Part shown: piece after piece, positions 1-9,847 of the stretch
Numbering within the stretch: the first letter of the stretch is position 1
How the letters are laid out: each line of letters opens with the position of its first letter
Origin: Poseidonibacter lekithochrous
GTDB taxonomy: Bacteria > Campylobacterota > Campylobacteria > Campylobacterales > Arcobacteraceae
Direction of reading: 5' to 3'
NCBI RefSeq assembly: GCF_018861145.1
Contig: NZ_JAHKQT010000001.1
Coordinates: forward strand, 1-36,969
Length of the DNA stretch: 36,969 bases
Notes under the pieces: model-generated
The model's input: the letters and a program-made list of their open reading frames with translations, nothing else
The model's database searches: none
What the model was told of the DNA's origin: nothing
Position numbers and translations under genes: made by a program

Positions 1-321
1 TTTTCAGAAGAAGCCTGGAGATTAAGTGAAACATTGCCTTTATTTAATCTATTTTTATTACTTTCTTTATCAATAATATTTTTGAGTTTTTATACTTATC
101 AAAGTATTTTTCAAGCAGATATAAAATATAAAAAAATAGCTTTTGTATTTAGAGTTTTTATAGCTTACTTTATAGCCTTTCTTGTTGTATCTTTAATACT
201 TCTTGCTATTAATAAATTGCCAATTATTGAGGATACTATTTTAGCTATTAAACGAATAATCATTATCTCAATGCCAGCTTCAATGGGAGCAATTATTGTA
301 GATGGCTTTGATAAAGAGTGA
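1..321 (+). CDS. C-terminal part of an integral membrane protein (5' end outside the window)
   Basis: Frame 1 is open from the first base of the window to a TGA at 319-321, so the gene starts upstream; the TTG at 34 is probably internal. About 106 residues are visible. They form at least two long hydrophobic helices (LPLFNLFLLLSLSIIFLS, then the FIAYFIAFLVVSLILLAI segment), a short basic loop and a third apolar segment near the end (IIIISMPASMGAIIVDGF). The small-residue end PASMGAIIVDGF and the helix layout resemble the DUF2391/TIGR02587 family of bacterial integral membrane proteins, but that is recall-based and weak. No function can be assigned. A 114-base gap separates it from the next gene, which has its own promoter. 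Confidence 0.6.
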   Translation, partial: FSEEAWRLSETLPLFNLFLLLSLSIIFLSFYTYQSIFQADIKYKKIAFVFRVFIAYFIAFLVVSLILLAINKLPIIEDTILAIKRIIIISMPASMGAIIVDGFDKE

Positions 322-364
322 CTTTTATAATAATTCGAAATATTAAAAATAGATATAAAGGTCT

Positions 365-392
365 TTGTTTTAATATAGAAATATGATATACT
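365..392 (+). promoter_or_regulatory. Candidate sigma-70 promoter for the PhnD-like/kinase pair
   Basis: A TTGTTT -35-like box at 365-370 and a TATACT -10 box at 387-392 are separated by 16 bases. The start codon is 44 bases downstream of the -10 box. This is the only well-formed promoter-like sequence I see in the 322-435 gap. Assignment is by sequence only. Confidence 0.45.
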
Positions 393-435
393 TTTAGAAT
401 AAATAATTTTTATAAGAACTCAATAAAGGGAAACT

Positions 436-1263
436 ATGAAAATAAATAAAAATATAGCTTTGATTTTCTTACTATTATTTCTTATACAAAATACTTATGC
501 AAGCGATTTAAAGTTTGGTATTTATACTTCAGATAAAGCTTCTGTTATGTACAAACAATTTAAACCAATTATACAATATCTAGAAAAAGATGCTAAAAAG
601 CAAGGTCTTGAATTAAAAATTTCTATTAAAATATATCCATCTTATGAGAGTGCACTAGAAGGTATAGTAAGAGGAGACTACGATTTTGCTCGTTTTGGAC
701 CTGCAAGTTATATTCTAGCAAAGCAAAAGAATTCTGATATAAAACTTCTTGTAAAAGAAGAGCAAAAAGGAAAAGAAGTATTTAATGGAATATTTATTGT
801 AAAAAAAGACTCCCCTATAAAATCTTTAAAAGACTTAAAAAATAAAAGTTTTGCTTTTGGAGATAAACACTCAACAATAGGAAGATATCTAGCTCAAAAT
901 GAACTATTAAAAGCAAATATAACATCAAAAGATTTAAAAGCCTTTGACTATTTAAATAGACATGACAAGGTTGCACTTGCAGTTGCTTTTGGGAATTATG
1001 ATGCAGGAGTTGTAAAAGAAAGTTCTTATAATAAATATAAAAGTAGAGGATTAAAAGCTATTTCAAGCTTTCAAAATATTACGAAACCATGGTTAGTAAG
1101 ATCTGGACTGGACGATAAGATTTACAATACATTAAAAAAATCTTTATTAGATTTAAAAGATGAAAAAGTATTAAAATCTATTAAAAAAACTGCTTTTATT
1201 GAATCAAGAGATGAGGACTATACTATTATTAAAAAAAGTATAGAAAATTCCTCTAAATTCTAA
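436..1263 (+). CDS. PhnD/SsuA-like periplasmic binding protein, probable sensor partner of the next kinase
   Basis: This 275-residue protein has an N-terminal signal peptide (hydrophobic residues 8-18, probable cleavage after TYA at 20-22). The mature part is a type-2 periplasmic binding fold of the PhnD family: a first strand LKFGIYTSDKASVMYKQFKP, the FARFGPASY segment near residues 85-93 and the SFAFGDKHSTIGRYL segment that in PhnD relatives contacts an oxyanion ligand. An AAGGGA ribosome site lies 6 bases before the ATG. Its stop codon overlaps the start of the histidine kinase (TAATG), and no ABC permease or ATPase gene is near. This argues for ligand sensing rather than import, as with AioX and the AioS kinase for arsenite. 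Phosphonate, phosphite, phosphate or arsenite are all possible ligands; the sequence does not decide between them. Confidence 0.85.
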   Translation: MKINKNIALIFLLLFLIQNTYASDLKFGIYTSDKASVMYKQFKPIIQYLEKDAKKQGLELKISIKIYPSYESALEGIVRGDYDFARFGPASYILAKQKNSDIKLLVKEEQKGKEVFNGIFIVKKDSPIKSLKDLKNKSFAFGDKHSTIGRYLAQNELLKANITSKDLKAFDYLNRHDKVALAVAFGNYDAGVVKESSYNKYKSRGLKAISSFQNITKPWLVRSGLDDKIYNTLKKSLLDLKDEKVLKSIKKTAFIESRDEDYTIIKKSIENSSKF

Positions 1264-2642
1264 TGAAATTAACTTTTAAAATCACAGCTACGGTTTTAAT
1301 AACCGTAATATCTTTATTAATATTTTTTGGATTTTTTATAATCAAAGATGAAAAAAAATTTCTAGAAACACTACAAAACAGACAAGGTAAAACAATAGTT
1401 AATATAATTTCTATTTCTATTTTAGATTCAGTATTATTAAGCGATTATGCTGCTATTGATACTATTGTTGAAAACATTTCACAAGCATACAAAAACATAA
1501 TATCAATACAAGTATCAATGAATGATAAAGTTGTATCTCAAGCATTTAAAGAAGAAATGAGTAAAGATGAAAAAAGTTCGTTTAAATCAAATGTAGTAAT
1601 TGATGATGTAGTTTTAGCAAAAGTTGTTATTACTGTTTCAAATTTAGAAGATTCTAAACTTATAGATAAAAGAGTTGAATATATGATATTTATATCTTCA
1701 CTTATCACTTGTTTATTAATTTTTATATTAATTCTAATAATAAAATACCTACTTATTAATAAAATAAATTTTATTTCAAAAAGCACGAAACAAATAAAAC
1801 TAAATAATTTACATAAACATATAGAAATAAATACAAATGATGAGTTTAAAGACTTAGCAAATAATATAAATGAAATGACAAAACAACTAGATAAAGAAAT
1901 CCAAGAAAATAGAAGTAAAACGAAACTTCTTTCCGAACAATCTAAAATGGCTTCATTAGGCGAGATGTTAGGTAATATTGCACATCAATGGAGACAACCT
2001 TTAAGCGTGATTTCAAGTGCAGCAACTGGTTCAAAATTACAAAAAGAAATGGAAATGTTAGAAGATAAAGACTTTTATAGAGCAATGGATTCAATAAATA
2101 ACTCTGCACAATATTTATCTCAAACAATTGAAGATTTCAGAGGTTTTTTTAATCCTAATAATATAAAAATAAGAGAAATCGAAATTTCTAAAACTATTAA
2201 AAAAGTGCTAAATATAGTAAATTCACAGTTTGCAGCTAAAAATATTAAAATAATAAAAAATATAAATAATATTACATTAAAATCTATTGAAAATGAACTT
2301 ATTCAAGTTTTAATAAATATCTTAAATAATTCAAAAGATGCTCTTCTTGACAAAGAGGCAGAGAATAAATTGATTTTTATAAAAACATACAAAAAAGATG
2401 ATATTTTATGTATAGAAGTGCTTGATAATGCAGGTGGAATTAAAGATGATGTTATAGATAAAGTATTTGAACCTTATTTTACAACTAAACACCAAGCTAA
2501 AGGTACAGGTATTGGTTTATATATGAGTCATGATATTGTAATAAATCATTTAAAGGGAAATATCACAGTCTCTAATGAAAATTTTATATATGAAGATGTT
2601 AATTATATAGGGGCAAAATTTACTATAGAAATAAATTTATAG
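1263..2642 (+). CDS. Membrane sensor histidine kinase (HAMP, HisKA, HATPase)
   Basis: A 459-residue inner-membrane kinase. Transmembrane helices lie at about 7-27 and 141-165 around a periplasmic domain of about 115 residues, followed by a HAMP-like linker (about 166-215). The H-box has the phospho-accepting His at 241 in GNIAHQWRQPLS. The N-box is around 350-360 (INILNNSKDA), the G1 box is DNAGG at 388-392 and the G2 region is GTGIGLYMS at 414-422. The ATG overlaps the upstream stop by one base, so translation is coupled to the PhnD-like protein, which probably docks on the periplasmic domain. No response regulator gene is adjacent, so its output partner is elsewhere. The catalytic half is very similar to the kinase at 17547-19847, indicating paralogues with exchanged sensor domains. 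Confidence 0.93.
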   Translation: MKLTFKITATVLITVISLLIFFGFFIIKDEKKFLETLQNRQGKTIVNIISISILDSVLLSDYAAIDTIVENISQAYKNIISIQVSMNDKVVSQAFKEEMSKDEKSSFKSNVVIDDVVLAKVVITVSNLEDSKLIDKRVEYMIFISSLITCLLIFILILIIKYLLINKINFISKSTKQIKLNNLHKHIEINTNDEFKDLANNINEMTKQLDKEIQENRSKTKLLSEQSKMASLGEMLGNIAHQWRQPLSVISSAATGSKLQKEMEMLEDKDFYRAMDSINNSAQYLSQTIEDFRGFFNPNNIKIREIEISKTIKKVLNIVNSQFAAKNIKIIKNINNITLKSIENELIQVLINILNNSKDALLDKEAENKLIFIKTYKKDDILCIEVLDNAGGIKDDVIDKVFEPYFTTKHQAKGTGIGLYMSHDIVINHLKGNITVSNENFIYEDVNYIGAKFTIEINL

Positions 2643-2680
2643 ATGTACCCTTTTTAATTAAAGTACATCTACTTATTTTA
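2640..2680. terminator. Hairpin between convergent genes, probable bidirectional terminator
   Basis: A perfect 9-bp inverted repeat TAGATGTAC (2640-2648) / GTACATCTA (2663-2671) has a 14-base AT-rich loop and is followed on the + strand by a T-rich stretch. It lies between the kinase stop and the thiE stop and overlaps the kinase stop codon. Confidence 0.6.
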
Positions 2681-2682
2681 AG

Positions 2683-3312
2683 TTAATACTTATTAAAAAT
2701 ATCTATTAGTGCTAAAGTTCTCTTTTTTGAGACTTCTTTATTTTCAAGAATATCTGAAATCATTGCAATTCCAGATACTGCTTTTGTTTTAGCTACATCA
2801 GCTATATTTTCAATAGTGATGCCACCAATAGCAACTATAGGATAATCCACATTCAAGGACCAAGATATTAAATCTTGTGTGCCAATTGTATCATAAACTA
2901 ATTTTTTAGAAATAGGTACATAAATAGGTCCAATAGCTAAATAAGAAGGCTCAAATTCTAATGCAATATCAATCTCTTTTGGTGTGTGAGTGCTAATTCC
3001 TAAACGAATTCCTGCATTAAGTATAGCTTGAACATCTGCTTCTTGGATATCTTCTTGTCCAAGATGAATACCATATACCTTATGTTTTATACCTAATTCC
3101 CAAAAATCATTTAGAAAAAACCGTGCATTGTAAGCTTCAGAGATTTTAATTGCTTCAATAATTTCATCTTCAAGCTCTTTTCCTTTAAAAGCATCTTTAG
3201 TTCTTAATTGTGCTGTAGTAATACCTACTTCATAAAGAGGTTTTAATTTGTAAGCACGGTCAACGATAGGATAGATACCTAAAGGCGTTTCATCACATTT
3301 TGGAAATTTCAT
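2683..3312 (-). CDS. thiE: Thiamine phosphate synthase ThiE
   Basis: This protein couples HMP pyrophosphate with thiazole phosphate to make thiamine phosphate in the cytoplasm. The frame extends upstream to 3369, but the start chosen is the ATG at 3312. It gives a 209-residue protein of normal family length, lies one base after the thiG stop and is preceded by AGGTGG at ribosome-site distance; the extra 19 codons would only overlap thiG. Family features: a first strand YPIVDR (14-19), AQLRTKD with R37 and K39 for pyrophosphate contact, GIHLGQED, LAIGPIY and the glycine-rich AIGGI phosphate-binding loop. The closely related TenI is the main alternative; the place at the end of a complete thiazole/pyrimidine operon favours ThiE. 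Confidence 0.88.
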   Translation of the reverse strand: MKFPKCDETPLGIYPIVDRAYKLKPLYEVGITTAQLRTKDAFKGKELEDEIIEAIKISEAYNARFFLNDFWELGIKHKVYGIHLGQEDIQEADVQAILNAGIRLGISTHTPKEIDIALEFEPSYLAIGPIYVPISKKLVYDTIGTQDLISWSLNVDYPIVAIGGITIENIADVAKTKAVSGIAMISDILENKEVSKKRTLALIDIFNKY

Positions 3313-3313
3313 A

Positions 3314-4114
3314 TTAATCCACCTGATGCCAAAATGGCGTACCAATTGTAGGAGTTGAAGCAGAGGCAAAATCTCTTTTTTGCATTACTCCTGCCTCATA
3401 TCCTAAACGTCCTGCTTCAATTGCTAATCTAAAAGCATTTGCCATTTTTATAGGGTCAGCAGCTAAGGCAATTGCAGAGTTTAAAAGTACTCCATCATAT
3501 CCAAGCTCCATAGCTTTTGTTGCATGAGAAGGCTTTCCAATACCTGCATCTATAATTAACTGCAAAGAAGGGAATTGTTTACGTATAGCAAGTAAATTAT
3601 CGGGATTCATTAATCCCTTTCCTGAACCAATTTGTGAACCCCAAGGCATAATAATTTTACAACCAACATCTGCTAAACGCTTTGCAACAACTAAATCATC
3701 TGTTGTATAAGGAAAAACTTCAAAACCTTCTTTTATAAGTACTTCAGCAGCTTTAACTGTTTCAAAAGGATCTGGTTGCAAGTTGTATTGGTCACCAATA
3801 ACTTCAAGTTTTACCCAATTTGTTCCAAAAACCTCTCTTGCCATTTGTGCTGTAGTAATTGCTTCTTTTGCACTATGTGAACCTGCTGTATTTGGTAAAA
3901 CATGAATATTTAAATCCTTTATAATATCCCAAAATTGTGAAGCAGCATTTTCACCCTCACCTGCTGCTTGTCTTCTTAAAGATACAGTTACTATTTGTGC
4001 ACCTGAAATCTTAATAGCATCTTCCATTTTAGAAGGACTTGGATAAAGTGCAGAGCCTATTAGAAGTCTACTTTGAAGTGTTTTTCCACCTATTTCCCAT
4101 AACTCATTATTCAT
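3314..4114 (-). CDS. thiG: Thiazole synthase ThiG
   Basis: ThiG builds the thiazole phosphate ring from deoxyxylulose phosphate, dehydroglycine and the thiocarboxylate on ThiS. Start chosen at the ATG at 4114 (266 residues, [11 protein letters not shown]): it follows the thiS stop by four bases and has AAGGTGG upstream, whereas the longer frame to 4141 would overlap thiS. Visible family motifs: [11 protein letters not shown] near residues 16-26, TVSLRRQ near 43-49, WVKLEVIGD with K102 as the probable Schiff-base lysine, the [12 protein letters not shown] segment, and [11 protein letters not shown] followed by [12 protein letters not shown] for phosphate binding. The spacing to thiS and thiE implies translational coupling. 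Confidence 0.95.
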   Translation of the reverse strand: MNNELWEIGGKTLQSRLLIGSALYPSPSKMEDAIKISGAQIVTVSLRRQAAGEGENAASQFWDIIKDLNIHVLPNTAGSHSAKEAITTAQMAREVFGTNWVKLEVIGDQYNLQPDPFETVKAAEVLIKEGFEVFPYTTDDLVVAKRLADVGCKIIMPWGSQIGSGKGLMNPDNLLAIRKQFPSLQLIIDAGIGKPSHATKAMELGYDGVLLNSAIALAADPIKMANAFRLAIEAGRLGYEAGVMQKRDFASASTPTIGTPFWHQVD

Positions 4115-4118
4115 TTTA

Positions 4119-4322
4119 TTAACCACCTTGTACAGGTGCAAGTATTTCTACTTTGTCATTATTTTTAATAATAGTGCTTTCATAAGAATCAAGTGCTACA
4201 AAAGTACCATTTAACGCAAATGCAAACCATTTTTGCGTATATTTAAGTTCCTCAATTAAATTATTAACATTCATTTGATAACTTACTGTTCTTTTTTCTC
4301 CATTTACTATAACTTCTATCAT
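4119..4322 (-). CDS. thiS: Sulfur carrier protein ThiS
   Basis: A 67-residue ubiquitin-fold carrier ending in the Gly-Gly tail (APVQGG) that is adenylated and converted to a thiocarboxylate to donate sulfur to ThiG. The NGEKRTV start and the [14 protein letters not shown] end are typical of ThiS. Its ATG overlaps the thiO stop (ATGA). No ThiF-type adenylating enzyme is in this operon, so activation must use an enzyme encoded elsewhere, such as a ThiF or MoeB relative. Confidence 0.93.
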   Translation of the reverse strand: MIEVIVNGEKRTVSYQMNVNNLIEELKYTQKWFAFALNGTFVALDSYESTIIKNNDKVEILAPVQGG

Positions 4323-5347
4323 TTGTTTATTCCTTCTTTTAATGCTTGTTCTACAATTGCAGGAGCTAATAAATATCCATGTCTGTAAAGACCATTAATT
4401 CTTGTGAGTTTATCTTTTTGTTCAATATTTGGTAAGTTATCTTTTAATGCAGGACGGCAATTTGTCAACATTTTTACAATTCTAGCTTCACCAAAACCTG
4501 AGTGAACACTATATACAGCAGATAAAAGTTCCAAAGAAGAACGAACGGACATAGGAGATTTATCTTCACTTTCTATTTCTGTAGCACCTATTACATATCT
4601 ATTATTTTTTCTAGGAACAATATATATTTTATACCTGGGATGAAGAATACGTGTAGGTCTAGTAATATTTACTTCAGGAGCATCTAACCAAAGAACTTCT
4701 CCTCTAACTCCACGCAAACCTTTTAACTGTTCTTTTGCACCTAAACCTCTTGCATCAAATACCCAATCAAAATGATTCTTCTTATCATTAACATATATTA
4801 AACCAGAAGAAACTTCACTTACTTTACTCTCTTCATTCCAAGTTACACAATTATGTGCTAATAAATAATCACTTGAAGCTTTCATAAATCTTTGAGCATC
4901 TACTTGACCTTCTTGAGGAATAAAAAAAGCTTTACTATGTTGTGCTAAGTCAGGTTCTAACTTTGTAATACCTACTTTGTCAAGTAATTGTATTTTTGAA
5001 GATTCTTTTACCTTAGATTTTAGAGTTTCTATAAAATGTTCTAGTTCACTATAGTCTTGAGGGTGCGCTGTAATAATGCTACCTTTTTGCTCATAAGCAT
5101 CAGGTATTTTTACTTGTTCTAATAAATCTGGCCACAAAATAATAGAACGTTTACCATTATCAAAGATACTAGATTCAGCACTTTCTAACTCAGCAAATAC
5201 AGCAAGCATTCCTGCTGCTGTATTGCCTGCTGCTTCTTCACCATAAGCTGTATCCGAGTCAAAAAGAGTAAGAGAATGTCCTTGCTTTAAAAGATTTAAT
5301 GCTAATACTCTTCCAACTAATCCAACACCAGCAATTCCAATATTCAC
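4319..5347 (-). CDS. thiO: Glycine oxidase-type FAD enzyme ThiO
   Basis: A 342-residue FAD-dependent amine oxidase of the DAO family, expected to oxidise glycine to the dehydroglycine used by ThiG. The N-terminus has the dinucleotide-binding GVGLVG motif (residues 7-12) followed by the acidic end of the second strand (LFDSD). AAGNTAAGMLA, GLRGVRGEVLWLD and YIVPRKNNRYVIGATE are typical DAO/ThiO segments, and the C-terminal INGLYRHGYLLAPAI matches the substrate/flavin-binding end. It starts 7 bases after thiC and overlaps thiS by four bases. ThiO needs O2 and replaces the radical-SAM enzyme ThiH, which fits an aerobic or microaerobic lifestyle. Confidence 0.92.
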   Translation of the reverse strand: MNIGIAGVGLVGRVLALNLLKQGHSLTLFDSDTAYGEEAAGNTAAGMLAVFAELESAESSIFDNGKRSIILWPDLLEQVKIPDAYEQKGSIITAHPQDYSELEHFIETLKSKVKESSKIQLLDKVGITKLEPDLAQHSKAFFIPQEGQVDAQRFMKASSDYLLAHNCVTWNEESKVSEVSSGLIYVNDKKNHFDWVFDARGLGAKEQLKGLRGVRGEVLWLDAPEVNITRPTRILHPRYKIYIVPRKNNRYVIGATEIESEDKSPMSVRSSLELLSAVYSVHSGFGEARIVKMLTNCRPALKDNLPNIEQKDKLTRINGLYRHGYLLAPAIVEQALKEGINK

Positions 5348-5354
5348 AGACCTT

Positions 5355-7344
<1,990 letters not shown>

Positions 7345-7360
7345 ATATTATAAATACAGT

Positions 7361-7456
7361 CTCTTCCTTACGCTGGTATTAACCAGTTCAAGTTCAACGG
7401 GACAAGCAAATATTTGCTATCTCAGCTATATATTTCAATATAGCGCCCCGAGAGGT
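7361..7456 (-). promoter_or_regulatory. TPP (THI-box) riboswitch controlling the thi operon
   Basis: Read on the minus strand, this stretch has the conserved parts of the TPP aptamer in order: the P1/J start CTCTCGGGGCG (about 7443-7453), the pyrimidine-sensor core GCTGAGAT (7419-7426), CCCGTTGAACTTGAACTGG around 7385-7403, TAATACCAGCG (7371-7381) and the closing GGAAGAG. The Thi box is close to consensus. It is followed by 116 bases of leader before thiC that contain a 10-bp inverted repeat. Binding of thiamine pyrophosphate should switch the thi operon off. Confidence 0.95.
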
Positions 7457-7672
7457 TGATAAACGAAATATAGTGTAGATAAAATAAAAACAATCTTAAC
7501 TTGGATGAGAATAAAAGTATATAGACAAAAAAATTGTTACTATTTGATACATGAAAATATTAAATGAGAATCTGCTATTTTAGGATATTAAGTCTATAAA
7601 CTGTCATAAAAAAGCTACAAAAAAATAGATAATTCACATAAAATAACAATAGTTTAAAATATGGAGAATAAT

Positions 7673-7732
7673 ATGCCACATATAGTATTGGAAAAAAGAA
7701 AATCTACAAAATTTTTTAATAAAATAAAATGA
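7673..7732 (+). CDS. Possible 19-residue leader ORF coupled to the DUF2805 gene
   Basis: ATG at 7673 follows a GGAGA ribosome site by 6 bases and opens a 19-codon frame (MPHIVLEKRKSTKFFNKIK) whose TGA overlaps the ATG of the next gene (ATGA, 7729-7732). The next gene has no ribosome site of its own, so this short frame may serve to deliver ribosomes by stop-start reinitiation. It could also be a decayed gene start: MPHIVLE resembles the beginning of small tautomerase/isomerase proteins. The peptide itself is not recognised. Confidence 0.4.
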   Translation: MPHIVLEKRKSTKFFNKIK

Positions 7733-8013
7733 ACTATAAAAAAGAACTTAAGCCAAAGGCTGTAAAAAAAAGAGATTTAGCCTTTGAAGAGTTAGATGAA
7801 AATAGACTTATAGAAATGGCATGGCAAGATAGAATGCCCTTTGACATAATTTATTTACAATACGGTCTAAGAGAAAATCAAGTAAAAAACAAAATGCGAA
7901 AACTTATCTCAAAAAAAGCTTACGATAGATGGCGAAAAAGAGTACATGGAAGAGTTACAAAACATAGTCAAAAATGTGACCATAAACCAAGAAAATTTCA
8001 AGGTCCATGGTAA
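7729..8013 (+). CDS. DUF2805 / TIGR03643 family small basic protein
   Basis: A 94-residue protein with the family core LDENRLIEMAWQDRMPFDII, LQYGLRENQVKNKMRKLIS and YDRWRKRVHGR (residues about 22-75). This resembles a helix-turn-helix-like fold ending in a strongly basic WRKRV..R..KH segment. The N-terminal 20 residues are a lysine-rich extension. DUF2805 proteins have no established function; the basic surface would suit nucleic-acid binding, which is inference. There is no Shine-Dalgarno sequence before the ATG, whose first bases overlap the stop of a 19-codon ORF, so initiation is probably coupled. It lies 34 bases before the phasin-like gene and may share its transcript. Confidence 0.8.
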   Translation: MNYKKELKPKAVKKRDLAFEELDENRLIEMAWQDRMPFDIIYLQYGLRENQVKNKMRKLISKKAYDRWRKRVHGRVTKHSQKCDHKPRKFQGPW

Positions 8014-8047
8014 AAAAACAAACCAATTTATAATTAAAGGATGAAAA

Positions 8048-8311
8048 ATGCTAAAAGAATTATTACATACAGGAATAGGCGCAGGATTACTTTTAAAAGA
8101 AAAAGTTGAAGAAGAAGTAGAAAAAATGGAAGAATCAGGAAAAATCAAAACTAATGATGTTAAAAGTTTTTTAGAATCAATTGAAAAAAAAGGTAAAGAA
8201 GAAGAGCAAAAAAATAAAGAGAAATTAAAATCTATGTTAAAAGAGATTATTGATGACTTAGGCCTTGCTACTAAAGACGACCTTGAAAAGTTAAAACAAG
8301 AGTTAAAGTGA
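8048..8311 (+). CDS. Phasin-like small coiled-coil protein
   Basis: An 87-residue, highly charged, almost wholly helical protein: a short glycine-containing apolar head (LLHTGIGAGLLL, residues 5-16), a long Lys/Glu coiled coil, and the ending LGLATKDDLEKLKQEL. The head plus the LG.AT..DLE.L tail matches the pattern of phasin-family proteins and of the ubiquinone accessory factor UbiK. Its stop overlaps the GTG start of the UbiB-like kinase gene (GTGA), so the two are translated together. A physical partnership with the kinase or with membrane lipid is therefore plausible but inferred. AAAGGA lies before the ATG. Confidence 0.7.
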   Translation: MLKELLHTGIGAGLLLKEKVEEEVEKMEESGKIKTNDVKSFLESIEKKGKEEEQKNKEKLKSMLKEIIDDLGLATKDDLEKLKQELK

Positions 8312-9843
8312 GACTTTATTCTCCTCTTAGAGTTTATAAAGTATTTACTTTTTTACTTACTCTATTTATGGTTATCAAAAAAAATGATAAATTTCTTTTT
8401 TTTAAACCATTAAAACCCAAAAAATTAAAAAGTACTATTACAACTTTAGGAGCTAGTTTTATAAAACTCGCACAAGTTTTAGCAACAAGAGCTGATTTTT
8501 TTTCACAAGAATATCTTGATGAATTAAAAGAACTTCATGACCAAATTCCTCATATGTCAAAAGAGCATTTTGATATAGTATATAAAAATAGTTTTCCCAA
8601 AGATGTATTTAAATCTTTTGATACTACTCCTATTGCATCAGCTTCTATTGGTCAAGTTCATATAGCTTTTTTAGATGATGATACAAAAGTTGCAGTAAAA
8701 CTAAAAAGATATCAAATCAAAGAGCAAGTAAGTGCTGATATAAAAATAATAAATCTTTTTAATTCAATATTTAGACCACTTTTTTCTTTTTATACAAAAA
8801 ACTCTATTGATGCAGTTATAAGTGAATTTTCTAAGATGATTTTAGAAGAGGTGAACTTTAATACAGAATTAGGAAATCTTAAAAAGTTTTTAAACACATA
8901 CAAAGATAGTGGAATAATCTTCCCAAATCCATATGAACAGTTTTGCTCAAATGATGCAATTGTTATGAGTTATGAAGAAGGTTTTAGATTTGATGATAAA
9001 GAAAATATCTATAAAAACAATATTAATGCAAAAGTAGTTATATCAAAACTAGTGGAGTTTTACACAACACAAATGCTTATAAATGGATATTTTCATGCAG
9101 ATCCACATCCTGGAAATATTTTAATTACAAAAGATTCAAAAATAGTATTTTTAGATTTTGGTATGGTTAAAACTGTTCATAATGAAACAAGAGTTGCAAT
9201 AATTGAGCTTATAAAAGCAGCAAATGAACAAAACTATGAAGCTTATATTGATGCTAATAAACGTCTAGGAACTATTAGTTATGAAGCACCAGTTAGTGAA
9301 TTAGCTGAATTTACTGCAAAAATGTTTGAGATATTTTCAAATAATAATCTTGATAGTGAATCAATGCAAAAATTAGCTTTTGAGATACTAGAAACCACAA
9401 GAGATTTTCCATTTAAACTTCCAAGTGATGCTATTTATATTTTAAGAGTTAGTGCAATTATTGAAGGACTAGGTACTACATATATTGAAAACTTCAATGG
9501 AGTAAAAGATATTTTACCAATTTTGCAAACTAATATTCCAAAAGCATTGGGAGCAAAAGAGAGTATTATGGAAACATTAGTTGATGAAGTAAAAGATTTA
9601 CCTTTTGTAGTAAGAGATTTAAAATCTCTTATTACAAAAGCGAGTAAAGGAAACTTAGAAGTTGAGCTTTCAAAAGGTCAATTAGAATACATATTAAAAG
9701 AGCTAAAAAGTCATATAAATCCTAAACTTGGTGGTTTTGCATTAATACTAGGTTCATTTTTTCTTCTATCTTTAGATAATGGATATGATAACTATGCTAT
9801 TACTTTATTCTTATTAGGAACAGCAAGAGTATTTTATAAATAA
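8308..9843 (+). CDS. UbiB/ABC1/AarF-family atypical kinase
   Basis: A 511-residue protein-kinase-like membrane protein of the family that includes UbiB, AarF and COQ8, whose members support isoprenoid quinone synthesis or lipid handling. Visible motifs: the N-terminal KxGQ-type motif, here KLAQ (53-56, Gly replaced by Ala), the Ala-rich loop PIASASIGQVH (108-118), VAVKL with the ATP lysine K131, the catalytic HADPHPGN (D265, N270), and LDFG with D283. The C-terminus has one or two hydrophobic helices (about 470-510). The GTG start at 8308 overlaps the phasin-like gene by four bases. Campylobacterota use menaquinone, so a role in quinone biology rather than ubiquinone synthesis itself is likely. 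The 3' end is only four bases from the convergent regulator gene, with no clear terminator between them. Confidence 0.9.
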   Translation: MRLYSPLRVYKVFTFLLTLFMVIKKNDKFLFFKPLKPKKLKSTITTLGASFIKLAQVLATRADFFSQEYLDELKELHDQIPHMSKEHFDIVYKNSFPKDVFKSFDTTPIASASIGQVHIAFLDDDTKVAVKLKRYQIKEQVSADIKIINLFNSIFRPLFSFYTKNSIDAVISEFSKMILEEVNFNTELGNLKKFLNTYKDSGIIFPNPYEQFCSNDAIVMSYEEGFRFDDKENIYKNNINAKVVISKLVEFYTTQMLINGYFHADPHPGNILITKDSKIVFLDFGMVKTVHNETRVAIIELIKAANEQNYEAYIDANKRLGTISYEAPVSELAEFTAKMFEIFSNNNLDSESMQKLAFEILETTRDFPFKLPSDAIYILRVSAIIEGLGTTYIENFNGVKDILPILQTNIPKALGAKESIMETLVDEVKDLPFVVRDLKSLITKASKGNLEVELSKGQLEYILKELKSHINPKLGGFALILGSFFLLSLDNGYDNYAITLFLLGTARVFYK

Positions 9844-9847
9844 TATT

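Noticed and set aside
3313-3369. An upstream extension of thiE
   Set aside because: It would overlap thiG by 56 bases. The ATG at 3312 has a good ribosome site and gives a normal-length protein.
4115-4141. An upstream extension of thiG into thiS
   Set aside because: The ATG at 4114 has AAGGTGG at the right distance and lies just past the thiS stop.
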